Source: Coprinopsis marcescibilis (lineage: Eukaryota; Basidiomycota; Agaricomycetes; Agaricales; Psathyrellaceae). Taken from it: 64,000 nucleotides of DNA. The notes below the pieces were generated by a model. That model searched no databases. It worked only from the letters and a program-made list of their open reading frames with translations, and had not been told where the DNA came from. Shown piece after piece: positions 1 to 13,163 of this stretch. Position 1 is the stretch's first letter. Each line of letters starts with the position of its first letter. The DNA lies in assembly GCA_004369085.1 (NCBI GenBank), contig ML210179.1, positions 16,322 to 80,321 on the forward strand, given 5' to 3'. The position numbers and the translations under genes were made by a program.

Positions 1-1929
1 GATCTCATTGACGTCCTGCGCGCGATCTTCAATTCCGACCTCTTCGATGAGAAATACTGCACTCTCGACGGTCTTGACGAAGCTTTGGCGGATACCCAGG
101 TAGACGTGCTGGACGCCTTTTCGAATCTTCCAGTAAACTTCCTCATCATGTCGCGCCCCCTACCGCTGCTCAAGGAACTCATGCCTGAAGCGACGTTCAT
201 TGATATCCTCGTGCACGACGCCGACATCGAGCAACTTATTGAGGAGAAGCTTCGTCGTATGAGAACACTACGGAATCTGCTGGAGAAAGAGGATTGGAAG
301 GAGAAGGTTCTCAAGACTGTGGTTGAGAAATCGTCTGGAATGTGAGTGAACTCCGGCTTGACCGCGGTCTATCACTCATTCGCGAGCCTACTCTAGGTTT
401 TTACTGGCTTCACTTCAACTCGACCTGCTTGGGGAGTGCATGCACATCAAGGCCCTCCGCTCTGCACTGGACGCGCTTCCCGTGGGGATTAACACCATGT
501 ACGAAGCCACCATGGAGCGCATTCACGGACGCCCAGGATCCGATTTGGCCTTTCGAGCCCTGACCTGGCTTGTGTACGCTCGGGAGTCGCTCAGGATGGA
601 TGACCTCCGGCATGCCCTCGCAGTGGACACGACAACATTCACGTACGACTCGGAACTTCTGATTGACCCCGAGACGCTTCTGTCGGTATGCTGTGGTTTG
701 ATCACATTTGAGCCCACGACCGAGTTCGTTCGCCTTGTCCGTACGTGGCATACTTTCTAGGTCCGAATCATAGCTCATGCAATCTGAATATAGATTACAC
801 AGCACGCGACTTCCTGGGTTCCTACATTTCCAAGACGAAGGTCGATGCACAGGCCATGTTGACCTGTACCTGTGTCGCCCGTCTTCGAGGTTGCGGATTT
901 GAGAACTACGATGGCGACCGTAGTATCACTGCCTTTTATTCTTTCATCAAGAACCACCCCTTTCTCGAATACGCCCATCGCAACTGGGCAGCCCATGCGC
1001 AATCCTCGGAGTCACAGCCATCCTCCGTCGAGGAATTCATCCAGCTGTGTCAACACTTTCCCTGGACGCATGCTGATATCCATGGTTTTGACTCCTTAAA
1101 CTCCATCCAGCTCGCCGCTGCGTGCAACTACCACGGTCTGCTTGCGCGGTTGCTCGGTTTGGATCCCTCACCAACTTCTCCCTGCCCACTTCCTCCAAAC
1201 CTCGATGTCAACTACCAGTCACCAGCGGGTTACACCGCACTAGCACTCGCAGCCAGCAGGGGACACCTCGCCACGGTGGAACTCCTCCTTCGAGTTGAGG
1301 GCATCGATGTCGGATGCCCTGACTATTATGGGGAATTGTCACCCCTGGCATGGGCCTCTGGTCAAGGCCATGTTCAGGTTGTAGACATGCTTCTGGGAGT
1401 CGTCGATGCAGACCATGTCAACATAGGTCCTCGCACTGCGCTTATGAGAGCGTCTAGGGCTGGTCATACGGAAGTCATGAAGTCCCTGCTTGGCATCCAG
1501 GGCATTGATGTGAATGCAAGTGTGCCTCAATGTTTCAGTGACGGTGGTGATTCAGCTCTGACCATTGCAACCCAACATGGCCATCTAGATGCGGTTCAGC
1601 TGCTTCTTGGAGTCGATGGCATTGACGTAAATGCCTCGCATTGCACTTTTGGGACAGCCATTGCGCAGGCATCCAGACGTGGGTCTCAAGACCTTGTCAC
1701 ACTGCTGCTGCGGCGAGAGGACATCGACATCAATGCATCACGATGCAAATGGGGAACAGCACTCATGCAGGCTGCCTCCCGGGGTCACAAGGACATTGTT
1801 GAGCTGTTGCTGCAGCGAGAAGACACTGATGTCAATGCCATAGCTGGTGGTCGTTCAGCACTATCCTGGGCAGTGGCCCGGAATAACCTGGAGATGGCAG
1901 AGCTGCTTCGAAGCCATGGGGCACGATAG
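1..1929 (+). CDS. NLR-A: NACHT-ankyrin NLR, 5' truncated by window edge
   Basis: Only the 3' part is inside the window. The frame is open from base 1 in the NACHT core, with a Walker B-like TLDGLDEA and a sensor-like LIMSRPLPLL. Exons are 1-341, 397-740 and 794-1929. The junctions fall at the same codon positions as in the other NLRs of the window (AT|G after KSSG, and C|A before HYTARDF). The 344-nt middle exon has the same size as in NLR-C, NLR-F and NLR-G and encodes the winged-helix-like region (MYEATMERI, DLRHALAV, CCGLITFEP). The last exon carries about eight ankyrin repeats with TALxxAxxxGH cores. Fungal NLRs of this type act in non-self recognition or programmed cell death; the ligand and output of this one are unknown. 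The reading frame is intact across what is visible. Confidence 0.85.
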
Positions 1930-2544
1930 GGCATTACTTCAAGTTACAGGTCTAATCATCATTTCTATACCATCATTATTATACGTGTATTTGTACCTGT
2001 GTCCTATTCAATCATAGCTTTCCAGTGCCACGACTCGGGCTCGGGGTGAAAAGAAAATGTGAGCAACGTGTTGGTCACAAGGGCGCGACTCCGAGCCCCA
2101 ACCTCTCTCTTATGTACCATTGTCCCCGTGGAAATGGACACTCTGACTACAGGGATAAGCCCGCATCTATTGATACTTCAACTTGACTGGGCTCAGTCCT
2201 AGGCGTCCCATCACGATTCACGACAAGGACCGTCAACCAATGCACCCGGGGTGTGACATCCACCACAGTAACATTGCAGCTGAATAAGAACCGATGCCCA
2301 ATCAGGGTAATTAATTGTATTCGAGGCGCGCGATTTAGCACGATGCAAGGGCGGGGTCACAACAAAAAGTCTTCCGAAAACGTGAATAAGTTAATACTGA
2401 GGGTATCCTATATCCCATACACTATATCATATCCTATATACCGCCACACCATACCAGAGCACACGCCACATTTTCTCCTTCCCTCCCTCTCTCCCTCCTT
2501 CCCGAAGCCATCACCGATCCATCCCATCCCATCTACACCTCAGC
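1930..2544. other. Intergenic, tail-to-tail
   Basis: This stretch separates the 3' ends of NLR-A and the GH47 gene. It has an AT-rich run at about 2400-2460 and a pyrimidine-rich run at about 2475-2520, compatible with 3' untranslated sequence. I see no gene. Confidence 0.5.
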
Positions 2545-5009
<2,465 letters not shown>

Positions 5010-5858
5010 GGCTGGCACCTAGACCTATGAAACGCAATCGTTAATATCTATTCGTTAATCGCGAATCGTTGACCATAGGTTATGGTTATAACTCATGGAC
5101 CGTGGGTGGCAGGACAACGTGGCTGGCCCGGTGCACCGCATCAAGTTCCCTTGTTCGTTACAGGGTAACTACCAGCTTCCGCGCAAGAATTCCCGGAAAA
5201 TCGTATTCTTCGATACCAAAAAGACTCCCACTCACCCTATTGTATTCAGGTCTCGCAGAGCCCTGTAGAGTGTTGAACAGGTATCCCAGGTTTATAGCCA
5301 GGAACCGGCGCACGAGTTGGCGTAAGAAAAAGGAAGGCGACGTCGAACATGTTCTGGGTCGAGACGCAACAGAGCCCGGGGATCCGGGGAATTTGGTCCG
5401 CGGCAAATGCCGAGACTTTGATGTCCAGCCGAATACTCTGCGAATGCGCCGTTGTTCATAGTTCCCCGCACAGAGCGGCGCTCATCGGCCTTCAGTGGCC
5501 TTCAATTCGAAATTAAATCCCGGCTACAACACCCCGAGCCAGCTAGCCAGTATATAGGAGGGGTTCATTGGTCGGCGAGTTTTGCGCTGAGACAGAGCAC
5601 GGTAATCCATTTGTTGCATCCAGATGCTTGTTCTATCATGAAAAGCGTCAATGCTCGCTGTAGCATTCCAGGATTTACATGCACTGGAACGCTTTACTTG
5701 CATTCGATTAATCGTGTGAATAAATACGGCTGATGCGGATTAATCGCTCTTCTTGCTCTCTCAACCCATCAGTATATCCCACTATAGGGCTTGAGGTGAT
5801 TAATCTATCCTTCGATTACTGTAATCAAATTTGTGTATGGGATACAGCTCAGCTGGGA
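5010..5858. other. Intergenic upstream of GH47
   Basis: This contains the presumed GH47 promoter and a cluster of GATTAATC palindromes (listed separately). The short open frames have no recognisable domain or consistent splice structure. Confidence 0.4.
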
Positions 5859-5864
5859 TTAATT
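5706..5864. repeat. GATTAATC palindrome cluster, copy 1
   Basis: The palindromic octamer GATTAATC occurs at 5706-5713, 5738-5745 and 5798-5805, with a variant GATTAATT at 5857-5864. The last copy reads GATTAATTACTCAG and overlaps the stop codon of the neighbouring minus-strand gene. A second cluster at 26514-26570 ends with the almost identical GATTAATTACTTAG, which suggests both derive from one repeated element or share binding sites. Confidence 0.4.
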
Positions 5865-6404
5865 ACTCAGCATCGGTATTTTGCGTGAGTGGTAATCAGA
5901 GGCAGAGATACTGAGTTGCGCACCCCTCTCGGAAACATCGGGCTGAACGATGGTGTTGTATACGTTGCTGTTATAGACGTTGCTGTAGCTACTGGCGCTG
6001 ATCAGCGTAGGAGACCCCTCGATGTGTACCCCTTCAGCGTTGTTCAGGAATCCACCTTGAACTGGATACAAGATATCAATACGGATAGAAATTCGACGAC
6101 AAGTATCTAACCTTGGGGCGGAGTGAGTTCATCCTTCTTTCCTTCAACTCCCAATTCTTCATTTGCTGTTTCCATCACATGTATGGCCTCTGGCGAGCCT
6201 TCAGAGTTTTGTCAGATTCTATCTTTCTGATTTCTGTCGAGAGTTGACACACTGTATATACCTACCTTGATCGACGTAGATAACGCCAGTCGTGAGTGCG
6301 ATAGATTCGGTCCTCATCGCCGACGATTGTGCTGCGGCAGAACGACATGAAGCGTCGTCGATGGACCTGTGACTGCTTCCGTCTTGATTCATCGTGGCCC
6401 TCAT
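5859..6404 (-). CDS. Small protein resembling an NLR N-terminal segment, no NACHT domain
   Basis: Three exons keep phase exactly (6266-6404, 6112-6198, 5859-6061; introns of 67 and 50 bp, both phase 1) and give about 142 residues. Exon 1 starts MRATMNQDGSSHR. Exon 3 contains GGFLNNAEGVHIEGSP and a run rich in Asn, Tyr and Ser (SNVYNSNVYNTIV). I recall F-x-N-A-x-x-x-x-I-x-G segments from the N-termini of many Agaricomycete NLRs, and the Asn/Tyr-rich tail resembles the short motif found in NLR-B, C, F and G. There is no P-loop in or downstream of it. It may be a stand-alone adaptor or effector, or the surviving 5' end of a lost NLR. No function is assigned. Confidence 0.4.
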
Positions 6405-7276
6405 TTCCGACTGATATCACTGAGTGGCTTGACTCGTCTTACGATCCATATGAATGAACATACAGAGTTCGATAATGCCGCACCCATCGTTTGGCAACCT
6501 AGAGATTACAGAAAGGGCGGCAGACGGGAGTGGTAAGCTGTGGCGAGAGTGAACCCCGTAGACGATCGAAAGCGTCTGGCTGTTGACGCCATCAGAGAGC
6601 TCAGAAGCAAGCACACTGTGGCCTTGATTAAATATGACTCGACAGGCGCCAAATATGTTTATACAGCCCGTATTAACACTGAAAACAATGTCTCGAGGAG
6701 TATAGATGTCAGAAGCTGAGGCACGGCAATCTGAAATTATATTTATGGCTGCTAGCACCCATTTTATATAACGCACAGACTCCAGAGTCGACTCGGATAT
6801 GTCAGCAAAGGTGATGCTAACCCTTTGACAGTACATTAAGTGCCCCGGCTTATATTCCATCGATCACTTAAGCGTATGTACGTACACCGGACCAGTACCC
6901 GCACTACAGCTATAAGATGAGCTCGAGCTTCGGGGGATCAAGGCGCCCAGCCATGCCCAAATCTATCGGCAATACGGCATAGTGCGTAAGACCTTCCTTT
7001 CTGAGAAATATCAAATAACGAACTCATGCTGACTGCACCTCCTCGCGGAAATAACCCAGCCCCAGCTCAAAGAGCTGAAACCTACGCCTGCCACTTATAT
7101 TTGTCCCTGAAGTTTACGATGCACGCGTGCCTCAGGATGCACCCCAGGCACAAACATTCTTCGGTGCATCAGAAACAAAATTTACTCCAAACCCCATAGC
7201 CCGTCAAATATGGGGTTACACGGCCGATTGAGAATCATTAGTGTGGGCCCATATGTCCTGGTAGCTGAGATTGCGA
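6405..7276. other. Intergenic
   Basis: A 147-codon minus-strand frame at 6417-6860 begins with ATG but has no recognisable domain, repeat or splice signals, so I do not call it. The remainder appears non-coding and leads into the TATA box at 7277. Confidence 0.4.
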
Positions 7277-7283
7277 TATAAAA
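7277..7283 (+). promoter_or_regulatory. TATA box of candidate secreted-protein gene
   Basis: TATAAAA lies 68-74 bp before the ATG at 7351, a typical fungal spacing. It supports the chosen start. Confidence 0.55.
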
Positions 7284-7350
7284 CGAGACTATTTGAGAGT
7301 GGTTGCTCAACAACGATAACAGACCACCAACCACACTGCCTTACACAGCC

Positions 7351-8203
7351 ATGCACCTCTCCACCACCCTCCGCTCCTTCCTTAACATTTTCATATCGCT
7401 CCACCACGCAAACGTCCGCGGGACCAGAATTGATGATTTCAACGGTGATCTCGCCGTTACCATTAGAGACCTCAACGACAATACGGATCTTGAAGCGAGA
7501 AACTTCATGGAAATGGATGATGTGGTACTGGAAGCTAGAGATCCAGACTACTTTGAGATGCCGGAGACCTACTGGACTTTGACGATATGGGCTTGGAGGC
7601 TAGAGATGTGTGTATTAAACTACCACCTCAATCAATGGCAGTCGCTCAATAACCTTCATTCGCATTCCAATCCCCTTGAATCGCGTGAAACTTAAACAAC
7701 GACAGCTCGGACTTGCCACCGAATACGACACCTGTGACATCATTTCCGACCTCAGCACCCGCGACTTACTCGACGAGCTCTATACGCGCCGGGGCGTCAG
7801 AGTCGGAGGTGCCAGACCGGTGGGCAACGCTGGTCGTTGGCCAACAGATGCCGATCCAAGTTTTGTAACACCCAAAGTGAGTCCTTAGTCGCCAGTCGCT
7901 GTCTCGTGAACAAAATCTTGACGCTGACACTGGTGCGTACCAGCGGAGCTACTGGGGTAGCAACCGGAACAAAAAGGGTCCGGGCAATCCGAGCAATACA
8001 CTCGGAAGGACTTCTGTATATTCTGTAAGTACCCCAGTGACTCATGTTCTCAGCGCAACAATATTCATATTCGACCATGCTTTGTCAATCACTCATGCCA
8101 CTGCTTTTTCATACAGGGTCACAACGTTCGTAAAAGTACGTCCGGAGGTGGCAGGCGCTACGTTCCCCGAAAGCCAGCCCCAAAAGCCCCAACCGCAATC
8201 TGA
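7351..8203 (+). CDS. Candidate small secreted protein with LEARD repeats
   Basis: The protein starts MHLSTTLRSFLNIFISLHHA, a plausible signal peptide. Acidic spacers follow with repeated LEAR[N/D] units. Later come DLLDELYTRRG and a basic, Gly/Asn-rich C-terminus ending KPAPKAPTAI. Exons are 7351-7607 (or 7611), 7706-7876, 7944-8024 and 8117-8203; the last three are exact multiples of three. LEARD-type repeats next to dibasic sites are common in small secreted Agaricomycete proteins. Oddity: a third DDMGLEARD unit at 7585-7607 lies in the +1 frame. Either exon 1 has suffered a one-base shift between 7557 and 7600, or a weaker GTATTA donor at 7612 keeps a different C-terminal exon-1 peptide. 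The gene is real-looking, but its integrity is uncertain. Confidence 0.5.
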
Positions 8204-8670
8204 GTTTTTTGAGTGCCGCCTCCTGACGCATACGCCCGCCAGCCGCCGCCGCTTCCTCCAAAAGCCATCGGATTTGTCAATTCTTCCCATTTACCTGCTT
8301 GAAACCTGATGGCACTCGTGTAAACACTTGCCGATTGAACGGTGTTTTTATGTTTGAACCACATATGTTTCCAAACCTGGATTAACCTTGTCTTGTACGA
8401 GCGTGAACCGATCTTTCGAAGTTCTCAGATCCAGCCATCGTTGGGGTTGATCGACTTTGTCGACAGTCCAATTATCGCGTCTTCACCCTTCTTCGCGGCT
8501 GAGCTTGGACTTGCTAATAACTTGGCAGTCATAATGTTGGCCGAACAACGGACTAGAAAATATGGAATATGTCTTGCTCCCAGCTTTCAAGGGTTGTCAG
8601 AAAATCTGGACGTCGACGTAGAAGAAGACTTACCACTGAGACAGTGGAGGAGGAGGAGGGTGCAGATCGA
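8204..8670. other. Intergenic, tail-to-tail
   Basis: Lies between the 3' ends of the secreted-protein candidate and NLR-B. The plus-strand frame at 8342-8956 runs into the antisense of NLR-B and has no supporting features. I see no gene. Confidence 0.45.
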
Positions 8671-11600
8671 TCATAGGAGCGTGGATGACGGGTGGTTTGC
8701 TTGTTCGAGCACGAGACAGAGTGAACTCTTTTGCGCCTCGGTCCAGGAATCTCGATCACCCAGCGTTGGGTCGATACCTGAGACTTGGAGAAGGCGTTTG
8801 GTGACCTTTTCGTTGTTGTGTAGCAGGGAAATCATTAGCGCCGTCTCGCCTTCTAGGTTCTCGACGTTGACATTGTATTTGCCGCTGTTGACGAGTAGAT
8901 CGACCATGGTGGAGCTGCAGAACCGACAGGCGTACATGAATGCGTCCTCTCCGTAGTTATCCGTCAAATTTGGGTTGATTTCGGGGAGTGAGAGTAGTCG
9001 CTGAACCACCGGGACGTAATCCTCCTGTACCGCCCACATAAGCGCAGTAACAGCCTCGTTGTTCTGAGAATTGAGGTTGCACCTGTTGCTAGCTAGGAAG
9101 GCTTCGACCATGGCAAGTTTTCCGAGATAACTGGCTATCGCAAAGGGGGTATCTCCATGGACATCCGTCAAATTGGGGTTGAGTTCAGGGATTGAGAGTA
9201 GTCGTTGAACCACCGGGACGTGACCCTCCCGTGTGGCGTACATAAGTGCTGTGGAACCTTCGTTGTTCTGAGAATTGAGGTTGCACCTGTTGCTAGCTAG
9301 AAAGGCTTCAACGATGGAGAGGTTTCCAGTATAACAGGCCTCCGCAAAGGGGGTATCTCCATCATCACCCGTCAAGTTGGGATTGAGTTCGGGGCATGAG
9401 AGTAATCGTTGAACCACCGGGACGTGATCCTCCCGTACAGCCCACATAAGCGCTGTGGAGCCTTTCCTTTTCTGAGCATTGAGGTTGCACCTGTTGCTAG
9501 ATAGGAGGGCCTCAACCATTGCGAGGTTTCCGATATAGCTGGCCTTTGCCAGGGGGGTATCTCCATCAACATCCGTCAAATTGGGGTCCAGTTCGGGGAC
9601 TGAGAGTAGTCGTTGAACCACTGGGACGTGATCCTTCTGCACGGCGCGCATAAGCGCTGTATAACCACTGTTGTTCTGAGCAGTGAAGTTAACGTCGAGA
9701 CTGTCAACCTCAAGGAGAGCCTCCACCACGTCTGCGTGTCCTTTTGAAGCGGCCAATATAAGCGCGGTGTCCCCGTCGTGGTTGGCTGCATTGGCGTGAG
9801 ATGAGTCAATGACACCCAGCAATTGTTCCACTATTTCAGTGCTGCCACTTTTCGAAGCGTTCATCAGAGCAGTCCAGCCCTTGGCATCTGAGCAGACGGC
9901 ATCGATTCCCCTTGCACCCAACAGGAGCTTGACAGTGTCGGTGTTGCCCAATGCTGCCGCCAACCCCAATGCTGTTGCCCCATTTGTGGTTTTAGAGTTT
10001 ATGTCGGCTTTGTTCAAAAGCCCGCTTGATAATCTGGTCGAGAGTGTATCGTTGAGAGCGTATGCAGCGAGGACATGGATGGAATGAAGATAGTCCCATC
10101 CCTTGATAGGAAGGTTGGCGTTGCGGAAGGGGAACCGTTGGCACTGATCAATGAACTGAAGTACAGTGGATGGAAGAGAGGTGCAGAGGCGAGCGTGCGT
10201 CACCCAATGACCGTGTGGGTATTTGAGGAACGGGTGTGCAAGAAGCAATGAATAGACACCCTCGTTGGATTTGACATAGCTGTGAAGGTTGAACTGGCGA
10301 AGCCGGGCGACACAGGTCGACGAAAGGATCTCTTGGGGACTGGAGATGATTGTGGAGAGATATGACAGCAGAGGCTCTCTGGCTGTGTAATCTATGGGTG
10401 TTGTAAGCCTCCATCCACACTACTGATCTGCGAGTTGACTTACGGACAAGGCGAACTGTTCGACTCTTCGACTCGATTGTGATCAGGCCGCAGCACATGG
10501 ACAGCAGGTTGTCTTCGTTTACCAAGAGGGTGGGACTGAACTCAAAATTGTCCGAACGGACGGCGATTGCATGGCGGAGATCGTCGATACCTAGACTCTC
10601 TGCTGTGTAGAGCACCCAAACCAAGGCTCGCTTGACAACATCAACGCTGTAGCGGCCCAGACCCTCAACCCTCTGCATGGTTGCAGCGTACATAGCCTCT
10701 ACACCATCGGGAAGGCTGTTCAAGGCGTCTTGAATACTTTCGATGCTGGGGCAGGTCGTAAGGATATCAACTTGAAGAGATGCAAGGAGGAACCTATCGA
10801 ATATAAGTTGCCATTATATGCGAAGCTAGTAAGAGATACCAGACTTACATCCCGAGCGATTTTTGTAAGATAGTTTCTACGATGACTGTCTTCTGATTCC
10901 CATCAACTAGCTTCGAAAGGGATGGCGATCGTCTGAGCTTTTCTTCTATGAGGAGGGCAATATCGGAGTTGTGGGCCACGATGTCGAAGAATCGAGCGTT
11001 GAAGACAACATCCTTGAGCAAAGGCAGCGGGCGAGAGGTGATAAAGAAGTTGATCGGCAGTTGAGAGATTGCGGCGAGAATGTCGAATTGAGTCTCGCTA
11101 GAAGCCTCGTCGAGACCGTCGAGCACGTAGAAGCATTTCTTGAAGATTCCCGAGGTTGAAATCTGCTTGAGGATCTCGAATAGCTCGTGCTGCGTGGGCT
11201 CGGTTCCCTCACGTTGGTGGAGCTCGTACGTTGCCTTGACAAATTGCCACACCACTGGATACCGCTCTAACATTTGTCGAAGAATCCCCGCAAGAATGTC
11301 GCGGACTGGCACCGCCTCCGTATATCGACAGAACGCAAATACAACGCAGATGTCGCTATGGCCCTGGGCCAGACCTTGAAGGTGATCGATTACAACCGAT
11401 CTGCCGATACGAGTCAGCCAAAGGTAACTTTCGTCTGCAAAGAGAGACGTACGACAGAATGGTCTTTCCTGCACCAGCTACACAATGATGCGCGATTAGA
11501 GATCAAACGGCACGATGAGGGTCATCACTCACGCATCCCAGTACCCCATAGGATACCACATTCGCTCTCAACCCACATCTTGAAATCGGCAGTTTCAAAG

Positions 11601-12048
11601 ATCCACAATATAGTATTTGCTGTTCGCTTCCCAAGATTGTCCAAATGAATAATTCGAAATTTGTATTTTGTTAGCCAAGGAATGCATTTGGCGATCTCTA
11701 CGTCCCGTCAATACTCACACCATTATGCGGAGAATGACATGGTGAATCACCTTCTTCCGTGCGGCTGTTGGGCACATATATGTTGGTCACATTGTGCTGG
11801 CTGCCTGCGACATTATTTACGATGCTATTGACGATGCGGGTGTTCTCTGCCCCAGTGAAAGCGTTCGCTTGGCGCGGAATATCAGTCCGAAATACTGCAA
11901 AATTGATATTTGAGAAGTAGACCGCGCCGAAAGACCATTCGACTTGCTGTAAAGTTGCATCACCTAAATTGCCATTAGTTTAATTCTCAGGACCAATGCC
12001 ACAGGTGTAGGACTTAGTGCATACCATGCGCGAGAAGTTTGCTCCCAT
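8671..12048 (-). CDS. NLR-B: NACHT-ankyrin NLR with N-myristoylation signature
   Basis: Seven exons: 12025-12048, 11721-11946, 11533-11697, 11453-11477, 10849-11400, 10444-10793, 8671-10391, all in consistent phase. Exon 1 encodes only MGANFSRM, an N-myristoylation-type start. Exon 2 ends with a short motif IVNNVAGSQHNVTNIYV (about 11776-11826). Exon 4 is a 25-nt microexon encoding the Walker A loop PGAGKTIL. Exon 5 has FCRYTEAVPVRDILAGI, Walker B-like YVLDGLDEA and FFITSRPLPLL. Exon 6 is the winged-helix region (MYAATMQRV, DLRHAIAV, CCGLITIE). The last exon holds a long ankyrin array, part of it a near-perfect 204-bp tandem repeat. By family it should be a cytosolic or membrane-tethered STAND ATPase receptor; its ligand is unknown. 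Confidence 0.85.
8992..9807 (-). repeat. 204-bp tandem array inside NLR-B ankyrin domain
   Basis: Landmark GAGTA(G/A)TCG(C/T)TGAACCAC starts at 8992, 9196, 9400 and 9604, exactly 204 bp apart. Each unit encodes two ankyrin repeats (68 residues), of the type PVVQRLLSxPELxPNL followed by DTPxAxASYxGxLxMVEAxL. Units are much more alike than the flanking ankyrin repeats. Confidence 0.9.
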
Positions 12049-13163
12049 TTTTTCAGTTAATCTAAATCAAAGGTCAGTACATGGGACGAATTAGACGCAG
12101 AGATAGAGCTGTTTCGCCAACCTCAGCCAGAGTGCGAATCAACTTATACCTTCATCGGGTTCACAGCACTCGCACCGCCCAATGTGAGAGAGTTAATCCA
12201 GGTCCTAAAATAGACACGATCATCGATAGGCTGTGGTGGGCTGCGCACTGACATTTATTGGTGTTGATTCAAGAACCCATGACCACGTGCATTCATTGGA
12301 CACCAGTCATGATTTCTAGAACTGGACACACCCCGAAGTGGAAAGTGGCATCATTAGAAGTATTGAGCGCCTAACGAAGCAAATCACAGTATCATCATCA
12401 TTTGTGAGATACTATCTTTGCACTTCTCCTTTCTCACCGCCAACACTTGAACCCGCCTCCGACTTTCCCTCGATATTTAAACGAATCATTTACACTGAGG
12501 TGAGCATTGAGCAATCAGCATCGACACGACAAGCCCCAGCTGTGATGTGAATCTTGCCCCTGAGTTTAAACGCATAAAAGTATTACTACAATATTTATTT
12601 CTGTTTATTCCAACTCTTATTTGCCACTTAACCCTGTTTCATTGAACCTGGTGTTTAATCGTAGCACACCTGCACGGTTCATAGCCGGTTGGGTTGAAAC
12701 AATTCTCATGCTCGGGCCTATCCCCACACCGGCAGCCTACTGCAGGGCTGGAAACGGTTGAACAGTGTTCATTACCATCTTCAGATTAAACATAAAAACA
12801 CTGTCCCAGCAGAGGGTGTTTAAACATTTACCATCGTGATTTCGTACCTGCTTATTGCTTATCTATTCAGAATCTTATTTATTCAACCCCAACGTGAATA
12901 CTACTGCTGCAAGCCCGATCAAACCACATCGAATTTCGAGACTATATGTCATTAAGTAATTCTGGTACTTGGGTGTATACAGTGTTACACGCTGTCAAGG
13001 CTCAAGTCGATGATGTTCATAAACAGATGATAAAATAAAGGTATATAAGTAACAAATATTCATATAAAATCCCACTTCCCATCCTGAATGTTGAAATAAA
13101 GATACACAATGCCCACAGTAAATAAGTAATAATTCCACATGGCAACTCATATAGATAAACACC
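12049..13163. other. Intergenic, AT-rich
   Basis: Upstream of NLR-B and downstream of the Rab-like gene. It is AT-rich with several TTTAAAC and TGTTTA runs at 12560-12840. Open frames are short and unsupported. I see no gene. Confidence 0.5.

Noticed and set aside
6417..6860. 147-codon minus-strand frame
   Set aside because: It starts with ATG but has no family resemblance or composition signal; probably chance.
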